Positions 22,661 through 33,680 are shown, numbered from the stretch's first letter. The stretch: DNA of 64,000 nucleotides from Aquanectria penicillioides (GCA_003415625.1 PYIU01000007.1:62001-126000); one strand, 5' to 3'. A program made the numbers and translations. The notes: generated by a model from the sequence alone, not told the origin.

Positions 22661-23640
22661 TTAACCTCCTCTCGAAACTTTCGAATTGTTTCTGTATTCA
22701 TAGTGCTTCCATTGAGTACCCTGATCCCTGGAGATCACTCTGATAATCCACAATGATTGCCTCCTGTTTCGCACAGCGATATCCATCTGGTATGGACGCC
22801 CAAACCATTTTGAGAATTTCGGGCACAAAAGAAGGCCCGGAAGATCTTTCTCCAGCCTGTTGAACGGGTAATTGAAGTAACTCGTCACATAAATCGGGGC
22901 TCTCTGTCATGAGATAGGGCACATCGTTGAACGCACGAAGAATTCGATTCAGAATCGATCACTCGCCAAGCAGTAGCCCATATCCGTGTGTACAGGACGC
23001 ACACACCATGAAATCTGGAACTTGGGCAAGTGCAGGCCGTTCCAGCTGGAGAAAACTATAGATGCATTCTATCTGGTAGATATATCGCTCCGGTGCACGA
23101 AGATATACTAAGATCTCAGCGCGAGTTTCTAATTCGAGGCGAAAATTATTCTTTCTGGTACCGCGAAGGCCGCGCGCCAGCGCACGTCTGAATGGTCTCT
23201 TAGAACCAAGGGCCGAGGTTGACTTTCGGATTCAGTAATGTTTCCCATGACGAGAATTCGATGGTCAACGGGGTACAACACATTTCCAGGGAGATTGAGA
23301 ATATGCGATAAACTCGCAAATGCCGTAAATATGTGAAGGCTCTATTTCATCCAACCCTCCGCAGGCGACTGCATCTTCTAGCAGTAATTCCAGCATTTCG
23401 CGATGTTTTCCAGTATGTTTGTGCTTGCGATCAATCCATTCCTGAAGTGATAGTGTCAGTTATCTAATATTGGGTCCATAAGTAGATCCACCTTGAGAAC
23501 CACCGCGCCATCCTTGCCGAAAGCTGTGAATGAGTTGACCACATAGATTCGAGGGGTTTACAGCCGGGAAAGAAGAGCGGAAGGGGCATTCCAGCGCCTT
23601 CAAATACATATTGAAACCTACTTTTGGTCTCTATCTCTAG
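22661..23640 (-). pseudogene. Decayed gene of unknown family
   Basis: Protein-like segments run along the minus strand but jump frames. In order they are IYVVNSFTAFGKDGAVVLK (before a possible intron ending CACTTCAG), EWIDRKHKHTGKHREMLELL with EIEPSHIYGICEFIAYSQ, NVLYPVDHRILVMGNITESE, RAEILVYLRAPERYIYQIE with VPDFMVCASCTHGYGLLLGE, then a stop, then RAFNDVPYLMTESPDLCDEL and VPEILKMVWASIPDGYRC. At least two frameshifts and one in-frame stop separate them. I do not recognise the family. A further open stretch at 23740-23946 on the same strand may belong to it. Confidence 0.5.
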
Positions 23641-24471
23641 GGCTTAGATATATTATAGCTATCATCAGTATGAAAGGATCCAATTTCAAGCTCTGCAGCT
23701 CTTAATAACAAAAGAAAATCAGCCTATAACTGTAAAGAATTAGCCAGTCGGCCCATTCATGTAGATGTGGTCCATACGGTAAATGACAATCAAGTTAACG
23801 TGCCCGACACCAAAAGTCTTCCAATTAAATATAGTTTCCAGGTATTTCTGGGCTATATAGAGAGGATACACAAAGCTCTCAGGAAACTCAGCGATTAAAA
23901 TACAGCGTGAAAAAGCATCTTTAGGGACATGCCAGGCAAATAACATGAGAACTTGAAACCGCCTAACGGCCCTAGTGACGAGCGCAAGGCAATAAAATGG
24001 CTGGTCTCAAAACCCGTATTGGGATTCAATGGAGCTTGATAAACGGACTTCAACTATGGCAAAATTCATTAGAATACATGGGCGCCAGCCGGAATTCTTT
24101 TTACTAACTAGTCCGAAGCTCAAACCGTGGACGGATTTGGTTTGCCTATATTTTCTGCATTCCTCGCGCATTGACCGCAGCCATGTTGACCAGCACCAGT
24201 CAAAGTCTATATTTAAGTATTTATCAACTGAATTCTTCCCATTGAGAAGACAGGAAAATTCAGGTCACAAGTTGGGCATCGATCTTCATCAGAGCAGCAG
24301 TGATTATCGCAAGGCCATATCTTCGAGTCCGTATCCAACGGAGAAGGCTATTGGACAGCGATATGTTTATTTGCTCCGCATGGCTATCGAGTATAGTAAT
24401 TTCTTGTCTCCCTATCGCATACCTCAGGCTCAAAGCGTGAAAGGCTCAAGTCAATTCAGACCTAGGGGATT

Positions 24472-24816
24472 ATGATGGCAGCGAGGAAAATTGTGAACTA
24501 CTCCACGAGGTGGGTGATGATCTCTTATCGGAACCAGCCGAGATCTCCAATATTGACGATGCATAAATGGCTCCTTTGGCTTGGCTACGTCCTATTACTT
24601 GTCACTATCTACCTCAGCAAAGCTACGATGCTCGACACATGTCTGCAAGTTTTCCCTGGATCCATGGTGAAACTGAAGGCAATATTACAGACGATGATTA
24701 CCTGGGTTGTAATATCGGTCTTCGCGAGTCTCCTTAGCATTCTCTGTATCTGTATACCACTATATTCAGAGACGAGACTTAAGCACATTAAAATCCATTT
24801 CCGTTTCCATAGCTGA
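24472..24816 (+). CDS. Possible small two-helix membrane protein
   Basis: A 114-codon frame begins with ATG and contains two strongly hydrophobic segments (residues ~32-50, WLLWLGYVLLLVTIYL, and ~76-96, WVVISVFASLLSILCICI). A frame at 24029-24475 lies just upstream. Neither resembles a known family, and both may be debris of a decayed membrane-protein gene in this gene-poor stretch. Confidence 0.3.
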   Translation: MMAARKIVNYSTRWVMISYRNQPRSPILTMHKWLLWLGYVLLLVTIYLSKATMLDTCLQVFPGSMVKLKAILQTMITWVVISVFASLLSILCICIPLYSETRLKHIKIHFRFHS

Positions 24817-27184
24817 GCTCCCGCTGCTCTATGCTGAGCTTGGACTGAACAGTCCCACTTTTGGGATCACAAATCCCCGTAAGGGTTCAATTTGTGTCAA
24901 GTCCATGTTTTGGGTCACGACTTGAGTTTTCCTTAAGAATTCTCTACTTTTAGGTGCAATTCATCTATTCATATTCATCCGTACTAATGTTGAAATCGTC
25001 AATACATCAACACACAATACCTACTATTACTCTAAATAACTGTGATGAAAACGGACATGACCAATTTGGCGAATCCGACTCCTAAGGTAGCATTTCTAGG
25101 AGCGAAGCAACACATAACAACGTATCTCAAGTGAGAAATAGGATGGCAGGTTTCCAAAGAAGATAACTACATCAGACTACGTGATTATCGCTGCCTATTC
25201 TGACCTTGGGTGTCGGTTGAGGGAAAGCGCTCAGATCTAAAGCTTGGAGCTGTGGCAGCTATACTCCTTTTATACGTGAAGTTGGGATCTACGACAAGAA
25301 GCAGCACGGTAGGCTGAGAATAGGATCAAGAGGATATGAGAAATATAGATTGAATAGACCTCCATTGCGTACAATATTCGCGTTCATGTCTGTGTGTTCT
25401 AGGTGCCTGTTTGAACAAATTCTAGAGTAGGCTGCGGCTCTGTGGAAAGCACGTGACTGAACGCCAAAAACACAAACTGCAACCCTTCCGACTCTTGGAA
25501 CAGGCAATTTAGATCTTAGCGAACAGCAAACATAATCTTGCATCTGGAGATACTAGGGGAAGGGTTCTAGCGATTAAAACATGTACGACAGCCTGTCATC
25601 GTTTACTTTTCTCTTCTTGCTCTTCATCACAAAAATTGCTTAGTTAGCTCACATAGAGTAGTTTGTCATTTTTTGCTTGGTCGCCACTTCTTGATGCTCT
25701 ATGATTGTAACTTTCTACAGGCTATGGTTTGCAGCTGGTTGGAGGCACGGAGTTCTCTCGGGGGCGGGAGGATCGATGTTGGTACCTACTGCCTTCCTCC
25801 ATCAATGCTGCAAGACACGCTCTGAAGCGTGCAAGACTTTACGATATATCTTCTCTAGTGCGTAACAAACTTCATTATATAATCAGAGGTTTTACTTCAT
25901 ATCAGGCCGGTAGCAACCATTAGCAAAAAATCAATTATAATTAATTATATCTTTATTATTACATCCAGTTTATCTATGTTGCTTCTAGATTGTAAGGCTT
26001 GTTGTTATAGACTGCATAGAAACTACAGAGAACAGAGCCCTTGGCGTTTATCATAGCTGCCAATTGCACCACTAATTGTGAGTATTGCGATAGTTAACTC
26101 ACCTTTTTGCCAAACCAGCTGTTAGATGCAATAGGAAAGGCAAATCCTAACACTTAGTTCAAGGAAAGCGCTAACTGGCTTCCATAGTAGCTTCTATATC
26201 TAGAGAATATATATGCTCTATCCCTGAAAATATTTCTATTAAATTAATTGAAATCAAAGTAAGTTTCTAGCTGACTTTATTGATTGCTGCTCAAGGGGAA
26301 GACAACCTGTTGGGGCGACTGAGAGGTGGCTTTGGTGCTTCGCGATGCTGATTCAACAGCATCCATGAAGTTCAATCCTTTTGAGATAATAACCGATCAA
26401 TGCTTCCCTAGAGTATAATATCTCTTAGAGGTCTGACCTATTTGTAATATAGGCAACCAAGAAGGTCGAGTGCTCTTATACTTTTCAAGCAACGAGTATT
26501 ATCTATTAAAACGTTTGTAACACATGTGAGGCAAAACGGATAGCCATAGGAGGCTTGATGAGATTCCCATTAGGTATGGCTATCCGGAAGCAATGTTTGT
26601 CTCTATATTGATTCCACAAATTCTATTGACCAGTTTAATCACCTTTATCAGTGATTGGTATAATTTTCTTAATATTACTGTGCCATAATTGCAGCAATGT
26701 GATGCGATAATGCTTGGGGGCAATTGTTCACACCCTCTCATAGAGATAGATGGCAAGCAGTGAGCCTGGCCTCTACTTTACCCAATCCGAGCAGAATATC
26801 ACATATGTCCATATGTCACGGGGCTAAATTTTAGATTTCGATAAGGATATCGGACCATATTGGCATACTTTGACCAAACAAGACGGAGTAATAAAGCCGC
26901 CCAACGGGTCGCTTGCAACGTTAGAGGGCCCTCGTGGACCCTTCTATCGAGTATTATTGGGTAGGCTCCAGACGAGTTGCTGTAGATGCATGGAAATATC
27001 AACACTCTTGCATATGCAGCTTCGTTCCTATTGGGCTGGCTATTGCCGGCATTGAGCGAAGGTTGCAAAGGGCTGTTTATAGTCTGCAGCGGCGTATTTG
27101 AACTAAAGAAGACGGCCTATCGGCTTGCAAACCTTGGTTAAATCAGTCCTCTGCGAAGCCGTAAACTCTACATCCTATAGATAT
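24817..27184. other. Gene-poor stretch
   Basis: About 2.4 kb without a recognisable coding region, RNA gene or mobile element on either strand. Short frames around 25.3-25.9 kb and 26.8-27.1 kb show no motif. Confidence 0.55.
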
Positions 27185-27290
27185 CTCAAATTGTGTGACG
27201 TGTACCCATAGCGGCAGACAGTGTAAATAGTATGGAAGCTGCCCCCCCTATTGGCGAAAAAGAATATGCTCTCAAACTGCGTGACGTGTA
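27185..27290 (+). promoter_or_regulatory. Duplicated TGACGTG-containing 20-mer
   Basis: The 20-mer ctcaaaYtgYgtgacgtgta occurs at 27185-27204 and 27271-27290, 86 bp apart and differing only at the two Y positions. It lies 225-330 bp upstream of the caspase-like ATG. TGACGT is the core recognised by bZIP (CREB/ATF-type) factors, so these may be paired activator sites. That role is inferred. Confidence 0.45.
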
Positions 27291-27514
27291 TCTGCAAAGC
27301 ATAGTGTAGGCGCTTTTGGGTCAACCGGGCGCAGGGTTCAGCTCGATACTCACTAGTTGACCATTGTGCATTGTGGCCTAGTGATAAGAGGCCTCCCGCT
27401 GCCTGGCTGCCTCGCTTATTATCCTTTCTACAAAGTCACCACTTTCGAGTATATCAAGACCATTACTGTCCGAGTTTCATATCAAATTTGCTTCCGAGCT
27501 TCCCATCGAGTATC

Positions 27515-29725
27515 ATGGCATCTAAGGACACTACCAACCCCCCAAATAAGTGGGCAATACTGATTGGCATCGAAAAGTATACCTATGGGGAATCGGCGAA
27601 AAAGAGAAAAAGACAGACGACGAAAGGGGTTGAGATGAAAGATCCCGTAGACTTGATGGGTTGCGTCAATGACGTGTTGGAAGTCCGAGACTATCTGATC
27701 AACACGATGAATATGGCCGTCGCCAATATAAAAATGCTCCTAGCACCAGTAGAGAATAGGAAATACCGGTTCGAGCTACCAACCGAGGACCAATATGAAA
27801 ATCCCACGTACGAAAACATAATCCGCGTCTTGGCCGACGTCTCAAACTACGCCAAGGAGAAGGACTTGGTGTACATCCACTACTCCGGCCACGGCGGCCA
27901 GGCGTCGACGGTGTTCACCGAGCTTAAGAAGTCCAAGGACGAGATCGACCACTCTCTGCTGCCTACAGATATCGCCCTGTTCGGGAAGTACCTCCGCGAC
28001 GTCGAGATCGGCGCCCTGCTGCAGGACATCGTCGAGGTCGGCGCTGTGCTCACGGTGGTGCTGGACTGCTGCCACTCAGGCGGCGCCATCCGCGGCGAAG
28101 ATGACGACGACGATGTTCTCGAAGGGGTGCGGGGCGACTACCAGGTGTACCAGTCGATCCCCGACGAGGACATCCCTCTGAGCAAGGCGAGCATCGAGCA
28201 CTGGGGCAGCAAGACGAAGTGGATGGAGGAGCCCAAGGGGTTGGTGGTCCTGGCCGCATGCCTGGACTACCAGAAGGCGAAGGAGATGCGCTTCAATCAC
28301 AAGGACGGGACGGAGTCCCGGCACGGCGGGCTGACCTTCTGGTTGCTGGACACCGTTCGCAGCAGTCCACTGAGCTACAGCTCGGGCGCCATATACGACC
28401 GCATCTGCGCCAAGATCCAGAACCACATCCCAAACCAGACCCCCTACCTCGTTGGCGACCACGACCGCTTCTTCTTCGGTCCCAAGTACCGGTCCAAAGT
28501 CTATGCTGTCCCCGTCAAGACCGTCAACACTAGAAAGAAGCAGGTCGGCCTGGCCGGCGGCCTCTTCCACGGTGTCAAAGCGAAGGCCGAGTATGCGGTT
28601 CTCCCGCTAACGTTCGACCTCGGCGAGCGTGTCGGGGAATCGGACGTGCTGGCACGTATTAAAGTCGAGCGGGTGCGGACAGGTACATCGGATGCGACAT
28701 TTGTTGAAGAGTCTAGGGCACCCCCTTCTTCGCGGTGGAAGGAGATCACCGAGGGCTGTCCCGCGGTGCTGCAGAGCCTTCCCCTGGAGGCGCAGGCCAT
28801 TGTCCGCTTCGTCACTCACAACGAAGAGCAGCGGCAGCAGTTCGAGCAACGCTGGGCTCGATATACCGACAACTGCTCCCAGCTGCGACTGCTGGGAAAG
28901 CAGGAGGGCGGTGCCGGCGACGATGCTCTGTTCACCATCACCGTCGACAGCAAGGGCCTGTTCGGTCTGATGGACCGGCCGGGCACCTTCACGAGCGCGA
29001 TCGCGAAGGAGCTGAGCCCGTTGAGATGGGATGTTGCGGACAGCGTGCCGAAACTGATCCGCCGGCTTCAGCACCTCGCACGCTTCCACCTGCTCAGGGA
29101 GCTGGAGAACCCGGGCTCCCGCTCTGCCGACTTCCCCAGCCTTATCACCATCGACGTCCAGCCAGCACCTGAGGGTGAGCCATTCAATGACGAGTTTATA
29201 TACCCGGCCACAGATATGCGGTACCGGAACGGTGTGTACGAGGTGACCGAGCGGAGGCTATTCCGTATTACAGTCACGAACAAGGCAAAATTCGAAGTCG
29301 GGTGCACCATCTTGAACTTCACGCCTGAATTCGGCATCAGCATCGTCAGCCCCGCGAACGACACGTCGCCGTTCAATGTTATCAGAGCCAATGGGAACCT
29401 TGTCGAGAACTTTTGGATGTCCATCCCCCAGGCTCTGCAGAAGGCGAAGGAGAACGATGCGGCGGTGGTGGACCTCTTTAAGGTCCTGGTGTCCAGGCCC
29501 GAGAGGGATGTGGGCTGCCTGCGGCTGATGAAGCTGCCGGAGATGGAGGAGTACACGGACCGGGGAGAGGACACGGGCGACGCGTCGCTGGACTCGCTGG
29601 ACGACCTCTTGGCCACGCTTCAGCCGCTGACCCGCGACGGGAATAACGTCAAAGCTGGGAGTAATGTCAACAGCGACTGGCAAACCAAGGACATTTTCGT
29701 TCGGGTGTTACCATTCTCCGGATAG
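27515..29725 (+). CDS. Caspase-domain (peptidase C14) protein
   Basis: This is an intact intronless gene of 736 residues. The caspase fold starts at once: KWAILIGIEKYTYG (about 11-24) is the first strand, YIHYSGHGGQAS carries the catalytic His126, and VVLDCCHSGGA carries the catalytic Cys186. The p20/p10-like region ends near RFFFGPKYRSK (about 320-330). A C-terminal half of about 400 residues follows, with beta-rich stretches (FEVGCTILNFTPEFGISIVS) that loosely resemble the DUF4384-like tails of other caspase-like proteins. The family consists of cysteine proteases linked to stress responses and regulated cell death. I prefer the ATG at 27515 because the caspase strand begins 11 residues later and no ATG lies further upstream in this frame. 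From about 27.84 kb the coding sequence is markedly GC-rich compared with its flanks. It is convergent with the 312-residue gene. Confidence 0.88.
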   Translation: MASKDTTNPPNKWAILIGIEKYTYGESAKKRKRQTTKGVEMKDPVDLMGCVNDVLEVRDYLINTMNMAVANIKMLLAPVENRKYRFELPTEDQYENPTYENIIRVLADVSNYAKEKDLVYIHYSGHGGQASTVFTELKKSKDEIDHSLLPTDIALFGKYLRDVEIGALLQDIVEVGAVLTVVLDCCHSGGAIRGEDDDDDVLEGVRGDYQVYQSIPDEDIPLSKASIEHWGSKTKWMEEPKGLVVLAACLDYQKAKEMRFNHKDGTESRHGGLTFWLLDTVRSSPLSYSSGAIYDRICAKIQNHIPNQTPYLVGDHDRFFFGPKYRSKVYAVPVKTVNTRKKQVGLAGGLFHGVKAKAEYAVLPLTFDLGERVGESDVLARIKVERVRTGTSDATFVEESRAPPSSRWKEITEGCPAVLQSLPLEAQAIVRFVTHNEEQRQQFEQRWARYTDNCSQLRLLGKQEGGAGDDALFTITVDSKGLFGLMDRPGTFTSAIAKELSPLRWDVADSVPKLIRRLQHLARFHLLRELENPGSRSADFPSLITIDVQPAPEGEPFNDEFIYPATDMRYRNGVYEVTERRLFRITVTNKAKFEVGCTILNFTPEFGISIVSPANDTSPFNVIRANGNLVENFWMSIPQALQKAKENDAAVVDLFKVLVSRPERDVGCLRLMKLPEMEEYTDRGEDTGDASLDSLDDLLATLQPLTRDGNNVKAGSNVNSDWQTKDIFVRVLPFSG

Positions 29726-30341
29726 TAGGTCGTGAAATGATTCTCATCAGTCTGAACTTACAAGTTTGATATCGCGAACTTTGATATTGAGTAGTTATTA
29801 ACAGTTTATCAGTAGTTCAACCATAACTACATCAATATTTGCTCAAAATAGCTTAAATTTTGATAATGTCCCATCAAATTGACAAGAATCGCGGAAATCC
29901 GGGTAATTGGAGAGGCGATCTAGCCACTAGGCACATTTGCAGATAGAGGTAGTATGGAGTTTGACCGAAAAAAGGAAAGGAATTACAGAAGTTATAAAGC
30001 TACGTATCAATTATGACCCGAACGAGAACTTTGTAGGTATTCCAGAAATTGCACAGGTTCATGATGAGGCTTCACCACCCGTGTGAATTTAGAAAGTGCA
30101 ATACACGCAATAGCCCCAATTTAAGATAAGAGGTGCTGCAAATTGCATGAGCTAGACAAGAGAGTATATACGTTGAATTCCAGTTGTAGATAATTATTTG
30201 GAACTCTTTTTATTAAGAAATTGACTCTACCGGTCAAGATTGAGGCATTTTTACTATGATGAAGTTGTGGTGAAGACCATATATCCGCTTTTATATACAG
30301 TAATAGCGAAGAAGGTACGGATATAAAAAAAAATCAAAGTG
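29726..30341. other. Convergent intergenic region
   Basis: About 0.6 kb of AT-rich 3' flanking DNA lies between the two convergent genes. No further gene is seen. Confidence 0.6.
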
Positions 30342-31280
30342 TCACTCATTCGTTTCCTCGTCATTTGCATAGATAATCTGCTTTCCCTCGATTTCGACGC
30401 TCTCAAAGTTGCCGTCCAGCTCGTCCTTCTCGAGCGAGCCGGCCATTTCGGCCTCAATACCGCCGTCCTCGTCCTCCTCTGACCGAGAGGCGATGAAAGA
30501 CTTCCAGCGGTTGCCCTTCTCTAGGTAGGCGTTGTCGATGGAGCGGGTCGAGAACCAGGCGAAGCGGATGCGGCGGTACTGCACGGCGAAGACGCGCTCC
30601 CCGGGCGCCGTGTAAGCCAGCTCCTCGCTCGAAGCAGCACCAACACGTACGGCGGCGCTGGTGTCCCCGGCGATGGGCAGCACGGGCGGCACACCCCCCG
30701 CGGCGGCGGCGATGACGGCCACTGGCACGTCGACGGCCAAGTCAACGCCGGCGCCCCGCTTGCTAGAATGAGACACTGATGCATCCTTCAGCGTCTCGAA
30801 GCCACACACCAGATAGACCCGGGTGCCTCTCCCTCCCTGCTGATGGTAAGGGCGCAGGCTCTCCTGCTCCAACCACGCGCGCGAGCCCTCTTCGAGGCAG
30901 GCGGCGCGGAAGTAGGCGTCCGGGTTGCGGAGCTGGCGGACGACGCACAGGGGCGAGCGTAGGGTTGTGCTGGCCGAGCGGTGCGACGCCGCAGGCGCTA
31001 GCGACAGCAACTTCATCAGGCTCAGCTCCAACCGCGTGCCGCGTGCCGCTTCCAGCGTGTCCTCAAAGTTCTCAAACCGGTGCTCGGCCACGTTCGGGGT
31101 GAAAGCCTGTTGTTGGGAGCCGGCCGCGGGGGTGGGGTCCGGGCCGGGATGGGTTCCAAGAGCCGGTTGGTAGAAGTCCACGTCCGGGAACAGGGGATCC
31201 CGAACCAGCCGCCCAAGTGAGATGGCCGATGCAGGGAGGGGCTGGCTCAAAAGCAGACTAGTGATGTTTTCGGACGCCAT
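30342..31280 (-). CDS. 312-residue protein of unknown function
   Basis: An intact ATG-to-stop frame with no intron. The N-terminus has SAISLGRLVRDPLFPDVDF (about 17-35). A central helical part contains EGSRAWLEQESLRPY. A likely beta-rich core begins at RVYLVCGFETLKDASVS (about 153-169) and runs through a Gly/Ala/Val/Pro-rich stretch (PVAVIAAAAGGVPPVLPIAG) to ERVFAVQYRRIRFAWF (about 233-248). The tail is acidic (EEDEDGG). I recall similar unnamed proteins in other Pezizomycotina but know no function. No signal peptide or clear transmembrane helix is present, although the Gly/Ala/Val stretch is quite apolar. The gene is GC-rich like its convergent caspase neighbour. A role as effector or substrate of the caspase-fold protease is a hypothesis only. 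Confidence 0.75.
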   Translation of the reverse strand: MASENITSLLLSQPLPASAISLGRLVRDPLFPDVDFYQPALGTHPGPDPTPAAGSQQQAFTPNVAEHRFENFEDTLEAARGTRLELSLMKLLSLAPAASHRSASTTLRSPLCVVRQLRNPDAYFRAACLEEGSRAWLEQESLRPYHQQGGRGTRVYLVCGFETLKDASVSHSSKRGAGVDLAVDVPVAVIAAAAGGVPPVLPIAGDTSAAVRVGAASSEELAYTAPGERVFAVQYRRIRFAWFSTRSIDNAYLEKGNRWKSFIASRSEEDEDGGIEAEMAGSLEKDELDGNFESVEIEGKQIIYANDEETNE

Positions 31281-32581
31281 GTGTCCGTGATTCTGATGTA
31301 TTTATGATTATTATCATAAAAATCAAGCAAACTACCTAAGAGATGGCCGAGTGTCGCAGTCGTTGTGGCTGGCGACTAATATATGCGCCTGACCGCGCAT
31401 TTGATTCTCGAGCACCCTTCGGACTAATGGTTACTTCGTATGCACCCACCCAGTCGGATTCGTGTACTGGGAACTGAGTCTCATTGGAACGGGAATCATG
31501 GACAAATCAGAAGGGATTGCCTAGACCTGTCCAGCGGGGAAGTACACAGTATGTAGGATCCAAGATGCATGCAGATACCTAATCATTTCGCACCACGTGT
31601 GATTTTCCTATTCGTTTGTAGGAATGTTCGTTTCATCGGCATGCATGTCCCTAGAATTTTTCAATGACTAAACTATGACAGTGGAACGCACTATTCGAGT
31701 CTCAGATCCGATGCGAAAAATGACCCTGATGAACGCACGATCAAGCTTTACCTGAACCCAAGCAAATTGTGTTTACTGTAAAAGGCATCATTGCTTTCGC
31801 TCTGTGTCAGGGGACGTCTTTTACAATAGAAATTGTTGACAAATAGTAAGATTTCTTAACCAATTAATTCTATTTTACTTTGGTCACTTTCCCTTTACTA
31901 TATTCTATATCTCATTCAGTATATCAGCCATTCTAGCACACGCATCAGCGGAGAGCGCATTCCCTTTTGCCTTAGCTGGTAATGCGACATTCTATGTGGT
32001 GTCAATATATAACGCGCTCTCTAAGCCTTACCCGTTTCTTCCAGACCTAAACCAAGAAAACAGGCTTCTTTCATTTTAAAAGAAGCGCTTAGGCTTGCTG
32101 TCAGCAGCTGGCTTCAGGCCCCGAGGCTTAGGGTAGTCTACACCGGCTTAAGCCTCAACTTCTCAAGTTTGGACCTACCTTTAGCGATATACCTCAACCT
32201 GGGTCCGTACAGCCGCAGTCTTCAGATTAACCATCAGTCAGGTAGAAACATGTTCACTATAAACATACATGTGAATAATACAACTGTCTCAATATTAACA
32301 GTAAAATTCCAAGTAGTGCAACGAAATGATGATAACAAGAAAGTCCATGATTTACGCCCCAACATAGTTGGAGAATATAACCCTATGTACTACTTGTTGA
32401 GGCAGGAAGTACTTCCGCTTTCGCCTCCCCCCCCCCCTCCCCCCACAACCTTGACCTCTCGCAAAATCTTCGCGCAATTTCTCCTGCCCCAGAGTCCTTT
32501 GCAATCCAGAGAGTGCCAATTACATACCATGTGGGTAACTTAGTGCCTGAAACGAACTGGCGATGTGCATAGCTTCATCTT
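31281..32581. other. Intergenic stretch
   Basis: This contains the presumed promoter of the 312-residue gene and about 1 kb of unassigned sequence. A C-rich homopolymer-like run lies near 32427-32447. No gene is recognised. Confidence 0.55.
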
Positions 32582-32830
32582 CTAAACCTCCCCTGTGATC
32601 TCGGCAGTGGACCGACAAGATAAAAAGGCCGCCCGGGCCTTATTAAGTTCAAGCTTCTCCAGCGCGTCGATTGTCGACTTTCTGGGCCCATCATTTCCTT
32701 CAAGCAGCAGCCCGCCTGCTGCTGGGTCAAACATGTTTGAGAGCTCGTGGCAGGCAAAATGTGCACTGAAATACGGGCCGATGTGTGTGAAAACCACTTT
32801 TCGACTTGGACGTGCAATGTGATGCACATT
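32582..32830 (-). pseudogene. CHAT protease fragment
   Basis: A minus-strand frame of about 80 codons holds the active-site half of a CHAT (caspase-like, HetF/TPR-associated) domain. SAHFACHELSN corresponds to the His box H-F-A-C-H-G with Gly changed to Glu. GGLLLEGNDGP and LNKARAAFLSCRSTAEI correspond to L-S-A-C-S-T-A, with the residues around the catalytic Cys disturbed. The N-terminal TPR part is missing and the frame has no proper start or end. It is on the same strand as the intact TPR-CHAT gene about 0.85 kb away, so it may be a decayed tandem duplicate. Confidence 0.8.
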
Positions 32831-33680
32831 ACTGTAAAACGCGTCAAGAACAGCATGCTCCTCAATTCAGTCTTTATGTTGGCATATGTAGGATATAACA
32901 ACATAATGAATTTTAACTTCATTTATCAAGGGTATTATGCCCAAGGCTCTTCATGCCTTGATGGCCAGGCCATGGTGAAGCTTTATTATTCCCTGGCCCA
33001 TGAGTGGATATGCCAGAGATTTAACTTGAAGCAATGCAGAAAGTTTTTCCGTTAATGAATAAGTGACGATAACGAAAAGATTATATTAATAGCACTATCG
33101 TTGATGTATCTGAGATCCAAATATTAGCCTCTCTGATAATACTGATCTCAATCGTTTCTAGAGCTTGAGCCTGAATCACCGTATTATTGTCTGTAAGAAT
33201 ATCTTGAAATCCTTGAATCAATACAAATTTCGATAGAGTATATACAGAACCATGATTAGCTAGGGGGAAGAAATGCCAGTTAAATTGAGATTGTATTTCC
33301 TAAGGTATAACAGTATCATATTCCTTTGTACCTAGCACTTGACGAAGTAACCAGAGAGAGCCATTGCATCAGAAAGAGTGGAGTCAGAAGAATCATAGTC
33401 TTATTATAGAGACGATAGAACCAAAAAAGACACAGAAAATACGAAGACGCAAAATGAAGGGGAGTTTCTGCCAACCAAAAAAAAAAAAAAAAAAAGAAAG
33501 GGCTCAATCATTGACATGGAAGCAGCTGATTAAAGAGCAACAGCATTAGACCTTGTTCAGTGCCGTATCTGGGCCTGTAGCAGACCCAGGTCCGCAAAAT
33601 TCTCAAAATCCTCGACCCCCCAGCAGTGCTGTTGTAAAGATCCCTGCCATCCACAGATTGCTGGTTTTGATAAACGGAAG
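32831..33680. other. Intergenic stretch with poly(A) tract
   Basis: No gene is recognised. A run of about 18 adenines lies near 33477-33494. It is the 3' flank of the TPR-CHAT gene. Confidence 0.55.

Noticed and set aside
27371..27514. Longer N-terminus of the caspase protein from an upstream TTG
   Set aside because: No ATG exists in this extension, and the caspase fold begins 11 residues after the ATG at 27515.
28076..29616. Long open frames on the other strand and other frames of the caspase gene
   Set aside because: They arise from high GC3 codon usage of the real gene and show no domain or conserved motif.
30342..31280. Gasdermin-like pore former
   Set aside because: The position next to a caspase-type protease made this attractive, but the characteristic gasdermin N-terminal pattern could not be found in the protein.
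31336..31420. tRNA-like string (GGCCGAGTG ... TTTGATTCTCGAGC)
   Set aside because: D-arm and T-arm look-alikes are present, but no 7 bp acceptor stem can be paired and the anticodon arm does not fold, so I do not call a tRNA.
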